This document shows, in pieces, positions 47,793 to 60,309 of a DNA stretch of 64,000 nt. A model generated the notes under the pieces. The model saw nothing but the letters and a program-made list of their open reading frames with translations, ran no database searches and was not told the origin of the DNA. Position numbers and translations under genes: made by a program. Source of the DNA: Parasitella parasitica. Taxonomy: Eukaryota; Mucoromycota; Mucoromycetes; Mucorales; Mucoraceae. How positions within the stretch are numbered: position 1 is the stretch's first letter; each line of letters begins with the position of its first letter. The stretch covers positions 378,784-442,783 of the forward strand of contig MU619237.1 in assembly GCA_025201805.1 (NCBI GenBank). Direction: 5' to 3'.

Positions 47793-50700
47793 TCATTTGG
47801 ATTGGTCTTTTTTTGCCTTGGCAATAGCTAACAGCTCATTGTATTCACCTGAGCGAATACACATTTGTTGGAATATGCTTCCCTCTTTCGTCATCAAGTC
47901 GTACGGAGCATCGAATTCTTTGACTTGGCCTTGATCCAAAACCAAGATGCGGTCGTAGTCAGCAACGGTACGGATACGATGCGCAATGCAGAGCAAAGCG
48001 GAATCTACAAACTCTGTGCGAATGGTTTGCTGGATCTTGTAATCAGTGTCAAAGTCGACAGAAGAAGTAGCCTCGTCTAAGATAATGAGGGCTGACTTCT
48101 TGACAAGAGCACGGGCCAAAGCAATCAATTGTCGTTGACCTTGGGACCAGTTACTGCCATTTTCAGTGACCACAGAATCCAGTGAGATTTGATCGCCTGC
48201 ATCTTGCTGCTCGTTGTTGGCTTCATCGATTAAATGAGACCGTTTCAATGCTGCCCAAAGTTCAATATCGTTATGTTGGTCAAACGGATCCAAATTACTG
48301 CGAAGAGTGCCCGAAAAGAGAACGGGGTCTTGAGGGATAATTGTTAAACGAGACCGGAGTACATCGAGCCCTATTGTATGGATATCAACGCCATCAATCT
48401 TGATACTACCGCTAGTGGGATCCATGAAACGGAAGATGGAAAGTGCTAGTGTTGATTTACCAGAGCCTGTGCGACCCACAATGCCAATCTTTTCACGAGG
48501 GTTCACCTTGAAGGAAACATTGCGAAGAACAGGAGGGTTTTCGGGGGCATATTGCATCACTAAATCTTTGACTTCAATAGAACCGTGCTCTGGCCAGTTG
48601 GCGTTGGGCTCAGTTTCAGCGATATAGGTTGGGGGTTCTTCTTCCACATCCAAATATTCATGCACTCGTTCAATGGCATTCATGTTCATTTCGTTCAAGG
48701 CATATTGGCGGACAACCCACAGTACATGGTGAGTAAACATTAAAGAATAACTGAGAGACAAACCGGCAAGCCCAGGATCAACCCAACCGCGAGCTAGAAC
48801 CAAGACAAATCCAGTACAGAAGCCAACAAAGGCACCCAGGACATCAGCACGGCAATGCAGCCAACGGTTAGTGGCCCACATCCACAAGAAAGGGCGGTTG
48901 TTGCTGTCAATCTTGTTGTGGTTCTCATAGATAAACCTGTATTGTGATCCAAACGCACGGATCGTTGCAACACCATTGACGCTTTCATTGAATTGAACGT
49001 AGATAGGACTGCGGCTGACAGAGTTCAGGCGCTTGAGATCGCGAGAAGTTCGAAGATAATACGAGCCAATAGCAAAGAAAACAATGGCAATAACAACACC
49101 AGGAATCAGAAAGGCAGGCGTAATCGCAGACACCAGCATGATAACGCACAGCGTAGCAACAATGGAATAGAGTAAGAATGAAAGCGCAGGAGACGTTTCT
49201 TGATCAATGGTAGCCAAATCAGAAGAAAATCTGTTGACAATTCTGCCCAAAGGCGTAATATCATAGAAACGAACCTTGGCGCGCAAGATACGATTCAGTA
49301 GCTCGCTATGAATGCGACGAGATGCCTTTAAAGAGCCGGTAAAGAGGATAAACGTACGAAGCGAGGTCATAATCAGTGCAACAATGCCAATCAGAAAGTA
49401 GACAGTGAGGTAGTACTTTACATCTACAGGCGCTCTGGTGACATCCAATGCAGTAAAAGCATGGTAGATGGGTGCAGTGTACGCATTCATCAAGTTGGTT
49501 TGACCCAAGATTGAGAAGGCAGAGTTGTGAGCAGAAAAGACACCGATATTAGAGGTGCCGTTGCTGTGATGATCCTCTTGTCCATACGCAGCAGACCACA
49601 CCTTGATCCAATAATCTTGAGCCAAAACACAGGCTTGAGCAACACCAAAGAGAACGAGAACAACAAGAAAGAACTTGAAACCTCCTGAAGCGTCGATGTA
49701 GGCTTTATAGACGCTCCAGGATACACCACCCTCAGCACGCTCTTCATCCTGTGTTAACTTTCCACCAGCGGCAGTTTTTTTGCTGAAGTTTTTGGGGACA
49801 GCAGGAATAGGACCTTCAACAGCAGCTTCTTCAGCAGTAACCGTCTCTGCTTCCTCAGACCGAGAAAGTTCGTCACCAAGGACACCCGATTTCAGCAATT
49901 CTTTGGGAGAACCCGCATCAACGACCTCGCCATCCTTCAATGCAACAATGTAATCGGCACTAGGGAGACACAAGCCAACATGGTGAGTAACCAAGACAAT
50001 CGTGCGATGCTTCATCAATTCGCCAATCAAGCAGTTTTCATACAAGTGTTTAGCCGTGTGGGCGTCGACAGCACTGAGACAATCATCCAAAATGACGGTA
50101 TTGGCTTGCGAATAAACGGCACGAGCAATAGCAACTCTCTGCTTCTGTCCACCACTCAATGTGATACCTTTTTCGCCAACTTCTGTAGCATCTCCAAATT
50201 CCAAGATATCTAAATCGCGGGTTAATGCGGTCATGTACAGAACAGCTTCATAACGATCCTGGTCAAACGGCAGACCAAACAAGATATTGTCGCGGATGCT
50301 ACAGTTTTGTAGCCAAGCAGTTTGAGCGACATACGCGACGCCGGACACAGCGCCACCCATAGGGCTCGTCTTGTTGGGGATTGTACGAGGCAGAATAGCA
50401 TGGCCAGAGATGCAGAAGGTTTCGCCCAACAAACTAGCCAGCAGCGTAGTTTTACCAGATCCAGTGGGGCCGCATACAATAGAAAGCTTGCCAACGGGGA
50501 AGCTCAAGTTGAGGTTTTTGATAGACGGCTTGTTGTAGCTATCCCTTTTGCTATCCCAACTGAAGGTTGCATTCTCTACAAAGCCAAGAGCGACACCATG
50601 ACGAGCAGCTTCCAGATTGATTTGAGCAGGAAGCTCAACCTCATCTTCATCCAAAAACTTTTCCACACGCTTTATAGATACATTGGCCTGGATGAGGAAC

Positions 50701-52777
50701 GACATCAAAAGCGGAAATTCGTCAATGGCTCCGCGGAAAGTATTGAATAAAGCTAGAGCAGTAAAGGCGACTGACGCCGTCAGAGCATGTTCTTGCGTGT
50801 AAACGTAAAATGTGGTAACCATGATCAAAATGGGGATGAAAAACCATGCATTCACCATCCACATAAACATCATCAAACGAGACTTGATTGCGCCCAATTC
50901 GTCATCTCTTGCTTTGATGATGCGCTTCTTGAACTCACTCTCCCAAGCAAAGAACTTGACAATGCGGATAGCAGACAAAAGCTCGTTCATCAACTTGAGA
51001 CGCTTGTCAGTGGCTGACATGACAGATTCATGCAGCTTTTCAAACTGCGTGCCGACATAGTATGTGATGGGCTGGCAGCAGATCATGACAAGAACACCCC
51101 AAAGCGCGGCATTGCCCAACAGTTTGTACAAGCTCCAGATACTAAGCACAATTTGAAGAGGGTAACTGTACACGTAAAAAATGTAGGCTGCGATTTCAGC
51201 TACCTTTTGAGCGTCGACAGACAGTAAATTGTTAACATTGCTCTTGCTATCTTTGCTCTTTTTCTCGCCGAGGTCCTCTTGCTTGGAAGCGTCAGATGAA
51301 CCACTTTCATCACGGCGACGGAGAGACTTGGAAAACACTTCGCCAATGATGATCGATTGAATGCGAATGCCAATAGTGCGACCAATGTAGAGGCCTTGCT
51401 GAAGTAACAGAGACTGTGCGCAATTAGTGAGAAACAGGCCCAAAACATACAAGAAAGCAGTAGCGACTGGCTCTCCCTTGGGATCTTCGATATACTTGAC
51501 AATCAAATTTAAAAAGAAGGGAGGGCCAAAGATAAGGACAGACCAAGCAAGACAATACAACGTTTGAAAGAACAAAGGCCAGCGGAAAGTTTTGATGATG
51601 GTGGCAGAGATATTCCTCGAAGACTTGTGCTTACTGTAGTCATTGAGTGTGTATTTAGCTCTATTGTCAGGCGGCAATTCGAGCAAATCTTTATCATCTA
51701 ATGTGCGCCTGTAACCCTCCTTCATCATTACATTCACCCAGCTAAACGTGAACTGAGAATACAAAGAAGCCCACTTTTCTCCAGACATGACTCGTCCCTG
51801 AATGAAACTGTAATCAGACAACCATGCCAACACCTATATATGCTCACATAACACAACATACCTCTTCAGTAATGACTGGCTGTGCAGGAGTCAGACGGGC
51901 CTCGTTGATAACAATGCAGATCAGCAAAAGATCGACAGCACCTGTCCAGAAACATATTGAATACCCCATGCCCACGCCTAGGCCCAAGTTATAATAAGAT
52001 CTGAAATCAATGATAGCGACGAATAAATAAATCAAATACAGCAAGTTGAGCTGATCGCAAGTTTTTTTGGCTAATCTGCTAGCAGTCGCTGACAAGAAAA
52101 TGGTTGCGATTGACAACATCAAACAGTACGTCTAAACACAATCAACTGTCAAATACACTGAAAGAACCCTGTCAAACATACGCTTACTTACCCAGAAAAC
52201 AATGCGTACACCATAAGCGTGTAAAACATCAGATTCACTTGCTTCATTGGGAGAGTACTGGTACTCGTGATCCATGATTTTTTGCACTGCACAGGCGAAC
52301 AAACCCAATTGAACAACAGAAAGTATCAACCTAGACAGATTATACACTGTCCAACGAGATGATTTGATTTCAATATCCATGATGATTGCGCTATCAGATG
52401 CATCATCACTCGTTGATACCGTTCCTGCTGTCGTTGAGCCATAATGTTGATTTGCGGTAGTTTTTAAAAGGGATGTGTAGCCAGGAGATTGGGATTTGTA
52501 ATGCTTGACACAAGCCTTGATAGTGATAATCAGTGACCAAATCAAGACGGCCAAAAGAAGCAGACCATCAATGATACTTTGTGCGTTATTTTGCAGTTAA
52601 TATGGCTCGTCTTTTCTTTTTTTTTCTCATCAGCTTTTGACACTTACTTTACTCTGAAGCATGGAGTGAAATCATTATCTATCCACGGTTGCTATAACAA
52701 CGGAGTTAAATCCAAACTTTTCAATCCAGTGTTTGTCCATTCAAACTTACAGATAGATTGCAATGACTCTCGACCAT
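47793..52777 (-). CDS. ABCC/MRP-type full ABC transporter
   Basis: Exons 52777-52751, 52691-52648, 52576-52192, 52131-51862 and 51797-47793 give 1576 residues. An N-terminal TMD0 with several hydrophobic helices (about residues 20-220, beginning QPWIDNDFTPCFRV) is followed by two TMD-NBD halves. NBD1: CGPTGSGKTT, signature LSGGQKQR and Walker B VILDD. NBD2: GRTGSGKST, signature WSQGQRQL and LIILDEATSSVD. The linker carries acidic/Ala-rich sequence. The TMD0 plus asymmetrical signatures place it in ABCC (Ycf1/MRP-like), which export glutathione conjugates, often into the vacuole. Substrate unknown. The 64-nt intron ending at 51798 was chosen over a 28-nt alternative. Confidence 0.92.
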
Positions 52778-54186
52778 TTTCTAAAGGAAGGAAAAATAAT
52801 AAAGATGGATAAAAAGGGGAATAAAAAAAAAAAAGAAAAAAAAAATAGATCTTTATACATGAGCGAATTGAACTAAAGACGACAGAACAATTTTTTAGGC
52901 CAGATTTGATCTTTTTTTCCCTTTCAGGATGCTGGTGCCTCGGTCAAATTTAGTCAAGGCAGTTTTGTTTGTATCATCCCGGTTCTTGAGATACAAACAG
53001 CTAATGCATTGGCTTTTTCTTTTTTACTGTTCAATTCACATCTGATGACTTTTTACGCAGTTGTTACTGCGCCATGCGTATTTCGCAGCGAGAAAATACT
53101 CAGAAAAGGAGTGTTTCTAACGTCAATTGGTTGTAAATGTAGATGTTGCATCCTGATCATTTAATGATACTACCAATATAATAAATCATCACTGATTACA
53201 AAATGGTATATATCCTGTGTTAATTTGATTGAATACATAATACCGAAATTTGTTTGGCGTGGAATCATGTAATACGGTTATTATATGTATGATAATTCCG
53301 ATATTGAGGGAGCACAAACTTTAAATATATTCTGCTCACTAGTACAATTTAGAGTTTGTACACAGATTAGATTTACAAACTGTTACCGGTTACATAGATT
53401 CAGATTATAATTACAGTATATAATTTGAGCAACTGTTGATTTCAATTTTTTTAAAATTAAAGATGTATGATATATAAAAGTTTCTACCACCATCCTAAAC
53501 ATAACTAACCTACAGAGCTGAAATGATTCATTGGCATGATAGCCTGGATTCAGTGGGACCATAAAATACTACAAAGCATCGCTCCATTTGTCGGCATTGA
53601 GCGAGCATAGTCTGTTTGAACGCACTTTTTTATAAATTTTTTAGAGTTTCTACTGCTGCTATGTTATTCGAAGCGAGGTATAGCCTCAACTCGAATTTTA
53701 AATGTCTAAATCACTCTACTTTCAAACATTGCGTAGAAATATAGGCACATCATCCATCAGCTTCATTTTTTAGTATTTATGAAATATTATCTTATACGCC
53801 GACCTCTATCTGGTCCTAATATTCAATAAGATGAGTTTATTCTAGCGACATATAAGCAACATAAATCTATAGATGCAATAAGCTCACTAAATTGTATAAT
53901 ACCAAACATGATATACAATGGTTATGTGTCAATCAAACAAGCTTGTAAAGCTTCATTTCTCAAAGCGTTCAAGCCCTTTCAATCAAAAATGTTGTATCAT
54001 TCGTATTTAGATGACATGACGAGTGTAGTTTATGTGTCTTCCTTGCATGGACTTAGAAGGCCTTAGGGCTCAAACATCGTGCTCCTGGGTCAACATGGTC
54101 ACGACAAAAGGTCACATTTTGTCGAGAAAAATATTTGCAAATTGACATTTTGGAATCATCAGCACTTTATAAACGTATCTACAACA
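52778..54186. other. 1.4-kb intergenic, AT-rich
   Basis: No gene seen on either strand. Upstream region of the divergent transporter and IPI1 genes; AT-rich with A/T runs and only short meaningless ORFs. Confidence 0.55.
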
Positions 54187-56732
54187 ATGCCCAACGCAAG
54201 AAAGAAGAAAGCCGCCAAGATGGAAGACTTCAAAGTATTTGAAATTAAGCGCTGCAGCGGAAACGATGTTAATGTCTATTTCTCATTTTTCAGAAAAAGA
54301 AGCTCAAAGTTGGCAAGCAAAAAACTGTTCCAGACAATTTCACTGATACATCCTTCAAATCGAAAAGTAAAGAACTTGAGACAAAAATACCGTTATCTAT
54401 GATTTACTAGGAAAATTATGATAGGTATTTCACTTCCAAATCAAAGTATCAGCGAGGACAAATCACATGAAATCACTACTAGCAGAAATTTGACTTTGAC
54501 CGATCTTGTTGTTCAATTAAAGCATTACAATGCTGGAGTGAAGAAAGGTTTGATCTGTGGATAAGATGATTTGTATAACAAGATAATTGATCACTATTAC
54601 TATGGGATTTTAGAGGCATTATCAGGATTGACAGACATTTGCACCACTCATCCTGCACTTTTGGTATCTTCGTTGGGCCTTGTTGTCAATGGCATTCTTA
54701 AATTATTTGTTGACGAGGATAGAGATGTTAGAAAGGCTACATTAAACTATCTCAAAAGCACATTTGTCAACCTTGACCGAGTCGAACTACAACCATTCAT
54801 GTCGCTTTTGGTCATCTATACCTGCTCAGCCATGACACATATTTTTGAAGATGTGCGACTAGATGCTATCAAGCTCATGGATCTGTGGATTCAAATAGCA
54901 CCAGACATCATTGTATCCAAGTTTTGGAACCGAGTAACTGGCAATTACATGAGTCTGTTGACTGTAGATTCCAACAGCATCAACAGCAATTCAAACACCG
55001 CGAGTTCAGTTGCCATAACAACCGCCAGTGTCAAGGCAGCAGTTACTAAATCACATCTACACATCCACAAGAATAAACTGGGCTTGTTCATCAGCTTATC
55101 AAAATTTTTAGAGGCAGGCCTTTCAGAACATGACAGAGACAATTATTGGTTTCTGCTAAACTACTTGTATAATAAGCGTGCGAGGGATGCTTTCAAGATT
55201 AGAATGTCGCAATACCAGACCGTCGATATGTCCAAAGTAGCTGTATGGGACAGCAAACACAAGAATCAGTTCACACCTGCGCATGCTATGGTGACATCCG
55301 TCGCTCCGTACCTGTCAAAAGGCGCAGCTTTAGCTACATACTCTCAATTACAGTTATTTGAATCTTCAGGGCCCAAAAATCATAGTGGTGGCAATGGCGG
55401 GGGTACATTTGCGGCTGCCAATGGCCAAACAGCTACTTTTGACATTAATAACAACGAATTCAGCGCAGAAGAGAGACTGGGGAATATCAAGGTAATTAGC
55501 ATACTAGCTTTGTTTGTTGTTGTTGATGTTCACTGGGTTGTGTATGTAGCAATTGATCGAGACATTTCAACCAATTTTGTTGGCTTCTTGGTTAGAAGCA
55601 GCACCTTCCGTGTTCATTTCCACCAGCACAATCTGCATGACGCCTGCTCTGGAGCTACTATATGAAATCCTCAAGTTATCACTAGTTTTATGGCGCGCTA
55701 TGGTAGTCTCGGAGACCATTAGCACACTTCCCAGAGACTGGCTAAATGCGCAATTGCATTCGTTGTTGAAGCACTTTACTGTTTACTTTCCCTACGGAGC
55801 TGATTCCTTTGGCAATCGTGGATCTAAAGTAGACGACACTTTGCAAGAAATGAACATCATGCTATGCGAATTAACTTCTCTGTATTTGCTTGCAAGAACC
55901 ATGCAGTCTCACAATGCCTCTCAAGTCAAGGAATCAGAGCGCCAATCGAAGAAGCGTAGAAAGTTAGCCACAGAAGAAGAAAAAATCGATCAGCTGCCAG
56001 AATGGGCAGAGACTGTGGTGGGCCATGTATTGGGTGTGTTGGGCTTGGATGCTGCTGGTAATTCTGTCAGCACAAACTCAAGCTTTAAGGCTGAAAACCT
56101 AGTTTCGCTATTACCTGCGATTTGGGGTTTCTTAAATTGCTTGAATTACGAAGACAGTATCATCATGTTTAAGGCTGCATTAGGTTATTACCATGTCTGT
56201 CAACCAAACTCTACATCAAAACGAGTGATGCTTGATTTCATTACTCGTGTTTATATGGCAAGTATTTACATGAGATACTCCATTTTTCTCAAGATGGCTG
56301 ATTTTTTTTTTTTTTTTTTAGGTACAATCCGCTCCTAGCTACAATGGACAATTTACAATATCAAAACACTCTGAATTAGCAAACCTGCTGAAAGAATGGT
56401 TTCTGAGCTTGCCCAAGGTTCTCTGGCAGCTGCGAACGAATCATGTTGAAACTAGCAGAACTATCTTGAACATCATGTGCGATGTTGCAAAACGAAGTGA
56501 CAAGGATGTGTTTGACATGTCAACACTGCTAGAAGCTGAAACAAAGCTTGTGCCGTTCTTCTTTGTAAATCTTGTAAAGGGGCCTCTTTTTGGCCCTTTT
56601 AACGAATTGCCAGCCGATGTGCAACAACGTGCATTGGACTATGTACAATATCTAGATAGCAAATCTGAAAAGATGGCTAATGCTATTCAACAATGTAGAG
56701 AAACGCAAGGCAGTATTGGATTGTATAAATAG
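54187..56732 (+). CDS. IPI1: Ipi1/TEX10-like ribosome biogenesis factor
   Basis: Exons 54187-54234, 54294-54366, 54425-54547, 54614-55491, 55550-56257 and 56322-56732 give 746 residues. N-terminus is Lys-rich, then KVGKQKTVPDNFTDTSFKSKSI, the conserved Ipi1 lead-in. HEAT-like helical repeats follow (HYNAGVKKEALSGLTDI, LFVDEDRDVRKATLNYL). Ipi1 works with Rix1, Ipi3 and Rea1 in the Rix1 complex that removes ITS2 and matures pre-60S particles. Longer than yeast Ipi1 and closer to animal TEX10 in size. The intron at 56258 is best read as GC-AG (ATG|GCAAGT). A GTTTAT donor six bases earlier would also keep the frame. Confidence 0.85.
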
Positions 56733-56755
56733 AATCAACATTTTTATTATTCTTA

Positions 56756-57321
56756 TTATAGCTCTGCTTGTATCTTTGTTTTAAGTGTCAAGGCATGTAA
56801 TCCTTGGTTTTTAAGTTCATCATCTACTAAACCGTAAACCAAACGGTGTCGCTGCATCAGAGTCTATTAAAAAGTTGCATGTTAATACCATGTTGAATGT
56901 AGACTCGATCTGTTGTAGTACCTTTCCCTTGAACTCTTCAGATACAATAGTAAGCCTGGAATATAATTAAATGAGGATCAAGACACAATTTATTATAATG
57001 GCATCTTACCTAAAATGAGTTTCTTTGTTGGTGTTTCCTTTCATAGCAGCATGATGAGCATGTAAATGAGACTCGTTTACTGCTTCGAAAATTGTAGGTT
57101 GTAAAGCCTCGTTAATCTATTAGGAAAAATGCACTCAATCATACTGTAAATCAACATCTTGCGCGAATTCTTACTTTATTTTCAATTGAAAGCTGAATAG
57201 GCCCCTTTTCTTTTGAATCCATAAAGTCGTTTAAAAATTGAGTTGATTTAGTGGAGTGGGAGCGGACAAGGGTACGAGAAAAAGCTGGTTGCAAAGTATA
57301 AATTTTGGACAGCAAGGACAT
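56756..57321 (-). CDS. BolA-family protein, probably mitochondrial
   Basis: Exons 57321-57175, 57116-57010, 56955-56922 and 56863-56756 give 131 residues. The first 35 residues are Arg/Ser/Thr-rich without acids (SKIYTLQPAFSRTLVRS), a likely presequence. The BolA core follows: FEAVNESHLHAHHAA, THFRLTIVSEEFKGK and LMQRHRLVYGLVDDEL, with the invariant His of RHR. BolA proteins bind [2Fe-2S] clusters together with monothiol glutaredoxins and assist lipoate and cluster delivery. Closest to BOLA1/Bol1 by pattern. Its stop lies 23 bp from the stop of IPI1, tail to tail. Confidence 0.9.
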
Positions 57322-57613
57322 AATGTAAGGTTGCGATAAAAACAAATAGAAAATGAAACAGATGACCCGGCTCCAATTTTATAGATGAGATTCAAAACAA
57401 AGAATGGTAGCTAGTTCTTATGGTGCCATCGTCCAAGCATCAAGATCATCCAGTTTTCTCAAAAACGAAAAATAGGATAATAGATTAGACATCTCTGGCA
57501 ATACTCTCCATGTTAAGCACGTTTTTAATCACAAGTAGTAGTCAATAAATATTTCTATAAAGTTTGGTATGTTGAAGGAAAAAAAAAAACAGCAACTTTA
57601 TTTTTTGTGTTTC

Positions 57614-58487
57614 TTACACTTCTTCATCGCTGTTGTATTCATTCACATAATCAGTTTTAGCATCATACACAGGTAAACTAATTGAATTGGCAGTTTTGAT
57701 TTGAAATGACTTGATATTGTCTTCTCCTCCAGGGATCACTGCGATAATCTTATCATATGCCGACATAAAATTCTCGAAAGCAATGGTGGCATCTTGAGCA
57801 GTTGTTGCGATTCGAATTGCATGGCAATTGCCAGTATGAAAATTCATATAGGTTGATTTAGCTGTACGTAATATCTCTTTTTGTAAATCTGATTTGGACA
57901 ATTCGATTGGAATTGGTTCTCTGCAACAAGATTGTTGATTTTAATTTTAATACAATCGAAACAGCGTTGTAAATTTACCTTCTCTTTTTGTAAACATCTT
58001 TGCCCAAGACTTTATACAAGTCTGTGATAATTGATTTTTCTGCCATAAGCATGTCAAATTCTTGCAATAATTGCTGCTTTGATTCTGGTGTAGAGTAGCT
58101 TTTTTTAAGATGCTTTATATCAAGCACCTTGTGGACGCCTCGAATCTTTTTGTCCTTGATCAAATCTTTGAATTTTTGTTGGTCCTTGTTGGTGATCAAG
58201 CATCGATGAACACCGGGTATTTGACATCCATGTTTCAGTACACTATTTCAATATTAATTTCTTGAAGTCAGCTCGTATCTATACTTACATTCTCGTAGGT
58301 CTGCCTTTTGTCAATGTCATTTTGTTAAAGGTATTAACCATCAGCCATACAACTTCCTCTTTATCAGCATTGTTTGCTTCATGTTTGTATAAAGCTCTAA
58401 AAGCTTTCTTTGCCTGATTGAATGGTTAGCATAGTTATCCTGGAGGAATTGATGTATTACCTTGGTTTGATCTATCTGTACGGGCAT
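57614..58487 (-). CDS. UTP30: Ribosomal L1-domain protein, Utp30/RSL1D1-like
   Basis: Exons 58487-58461, 58413-58289, 58242-57979 and 57920-57614 give 240 residues. Core motifs: KAFRALYKHE, LVLDIKHLKK-like strand, FDMLMAEKSIITDLYKVLGK and the following KKRREPIPIEL that opens the second half of L1-type nucleolar proteins. GNCHAIRIA matches the conserved NH-x-RIG region. Utp30 and Cic1 are L1-fold factors on pre-ribosomes; this one lacks the long C-terminal tail of RSL1D1 and ends in an acidic EYNSDEEV. Divergently arranged 178 bp from RPB8, so the two may share regulatory DNA. Confidence 0.82.
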
Positions 58488-58665
58488 AATGTAGTGACAG
58501 AAAGAAGAAAAAACCGAATAATCTAAGCCTCTAGTGGAAGATGAGCCGATTCATTCAGGTTTGTTGACAAGAGCACTGTGACGTTTTAGTCAGTTAGATG
58601 AAAGAGGTGTTGCAATGAAGAAAGGTTTTTTCTACACTCTTTTTTATTCTTTTCATTAATACAAC
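58488..58665. promoter_or_regulatory. shared 178-bp divergent promoter region
   Basis: Lies between the start codons of the Utp30-like gene (-) and RPB8 (+). With no other DNA available upstream of either start, both core promoters must lie here or overlap the neighbour. No specific factor site assigned. Confidence 0.6.
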
Positions 58666-59260
58666 ATGGCCACCGACAACATTTTATTTCAGGATATTTT
58701 TGATATCAAGGATCTCGATCCTCAAGGAAAGAAATTCGACAGAGGTACAAAAAAAAAAAAAAAGAAGACAGTAAGAGCATTGAATTTTTACAGAGATGTC
58801 TAAATTTTGAATGTCTAGTGTCTCGTCTCGTCGGCCGTTCAGAGAATTATGAGATGGATTTAACTTTGGACTTCAATGCAGAAATTTACCCATGTTCAGT
58901 TGGGGACAAGTTCTCGCTTGTTTTGGCCTCCTCTCTGTCACTTGAGGCCAGCACAAGCACTAGTGGCGTCGAGAAGAAGGAAAGCTGGCGTGAGCGTGCT
59001 CCAGGAGAGCGTGATTTGAGCGATGAATACGAATATGTCATGTTTGGTAAAGTTTATAAATATGAGGATTCCAATAAGGGTACTGCGGGTCAGCAAGTGT
59101 AAGTTTCTTTGTTACATGTGGATATATGCAGAGGCTGATTTGACATGATAGATCTGTTTATATCTCTTACGGTGGTCTTTTAATGTGTTTGGAAGGTGAT
59201 TATAGACATCTTCAAAACTTAACTGTTGGTGAAAACATCTATTTGTTGCTGAGAAAGTAG
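58666..59260 (+). CDS. RPB8: RNA polymerase I/II/III shared subunit Rpb8 (RPABC3)
   Basis: Exons 58666-58744, 58819-59098 and 59152-59260 give 155 residues. Typical Rpb8: FQDIFDIKDLDPQGKKFDR near the start, then VSRLVGRSE, LTLDFNAEIYP, DEYEYVMFGKVYK and C-terminal SYGGLLMCLEGD and LYLLLRK-type end. A variable Ser/Thr loop (about 68-95) is expected for the family. OB-like subunit common to all three nuclear polymerases. Length is standard. Confidence 0.96.
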
Positions 59261-59418
59261 AGAGGATATTGGAGAATCTGATTTTAATAATAAAAGTGTC
59301 GATGGTGTGCATAGTTGCATTGTTATTGAATGGCTGCAGTCACTTTGCATCTATCCTCTTTGTTCTATTCCATTTTTCCATTGCTTCCTCTATTTGATCA
59401 ACTTTAGTAGAGAGCGTT

Positions 59419-60300
59419 ATGGTATTTTGAACGAGATTTACAGAAAATATCAAATGTCTAAGCATATCTTTGGTTTTAGGAGTTTCTTTTCGGTAAAAAA
59501 AAGACACCAGCAGAAATATGTCGCCAACATCAGCGAAGTCTTCAAAAAGCCCAACGAGAACTAGAGAGAGAACGACAGCGCCTGGAAAGACAGGAAAAAA
59601 AGCTCATTTTGGATATCAAAAAGTCTGCAAAAGATGGCCAGTTGGTAAGCTTGATGAGTTGAATTGCCAGAAATACAAGGTTGACTCTTTCAATCATATC
59701 AGAGTGCTTGTAAAATCATGGCAAAAGATCTAGTTCGAACCAGAAGACATGTTGAAAAGTTTACTTCTATGAAAACTCAATTACAAGCTGTCGGTTTGCG
59801 CATTCAAGTATGGTCGAATTTTTGCTTTTTTTTAGTGTGATTGTTGCCTAAATTATTCATATAGACCATGAGCTCAAGTCATCAAATGGCCACGGCAATG
59901 CATGGAGCAACTAAAGCCATGGGATCAATGAATAGACAGATGAATTTGCCTCAAATTCAGAAAATCATGATGGATTTTGAAAAGGAAAGCGAATTAATGG
60001 ATATGAAAGACGAAATGATGAGTGATGCTATAGATGATGCTATGGAAGAAGAGGATGACGAAGAGGAAACAGAGGACATTGTGAACAAGGTTCTTGATGA
60101 AATTGGCATTAATCTCAGTCAAGAGGTAATTTCAATGTATTGTGCAATATACACTAGTGATTAACCACCAAATGCAGCTGGACTCAGTACCAACAGGGTT
60201 CAGTCCACCCATTGCGTCGACAGCGACCGAGAAAATTGCAGAAGCCACTTCAGGAGATGCTGCCTTACAAGCACGATTGGATAACTTGAGAAGAGAATAG
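59419..60300 (+). CDS. VPS2: ESCRT-III subunit Vps2/CHMP2A
   Basis: Exons 59419-59421, 59480-59644, 59703-59807, 59865-60125 and 60178-60300 give 218 residues. The first coding exon is only ATG, joined to EFLFGKKKTPAE, which restores the conserved CHMP2 N-terminus that no longer ORF provides. Other marks: RELERERQRLERQEKKL, MAKDLVRTRRHVEKF, MHGATKAMGSMNRQMNLPQI, an acidic MEEEDDEEE linker, and the C-terminal MIM1 helix LQARLDNLRRE that recruits Vps4. Acts in multivesicular-body sorting and membrane scission. Its stop is 9 bp from that of the next gene on the other strand. Confidence 0.95.
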
Positions 60301-60309
60301 CTGATTTAT

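Noticed and set aside
51834-51861. 28-nt intron in the ABC transporter
   Set aside because: Too short; a 64-nt intron (51798-51861) with a good acceptor keeps the frame and fits family spacing.
59454-59520. VPS2 start at the ATG at 59454
   Set aside because: Its frame does not join the conserved KKKTPAE sequence; the ATG-only exon at 59419 does.
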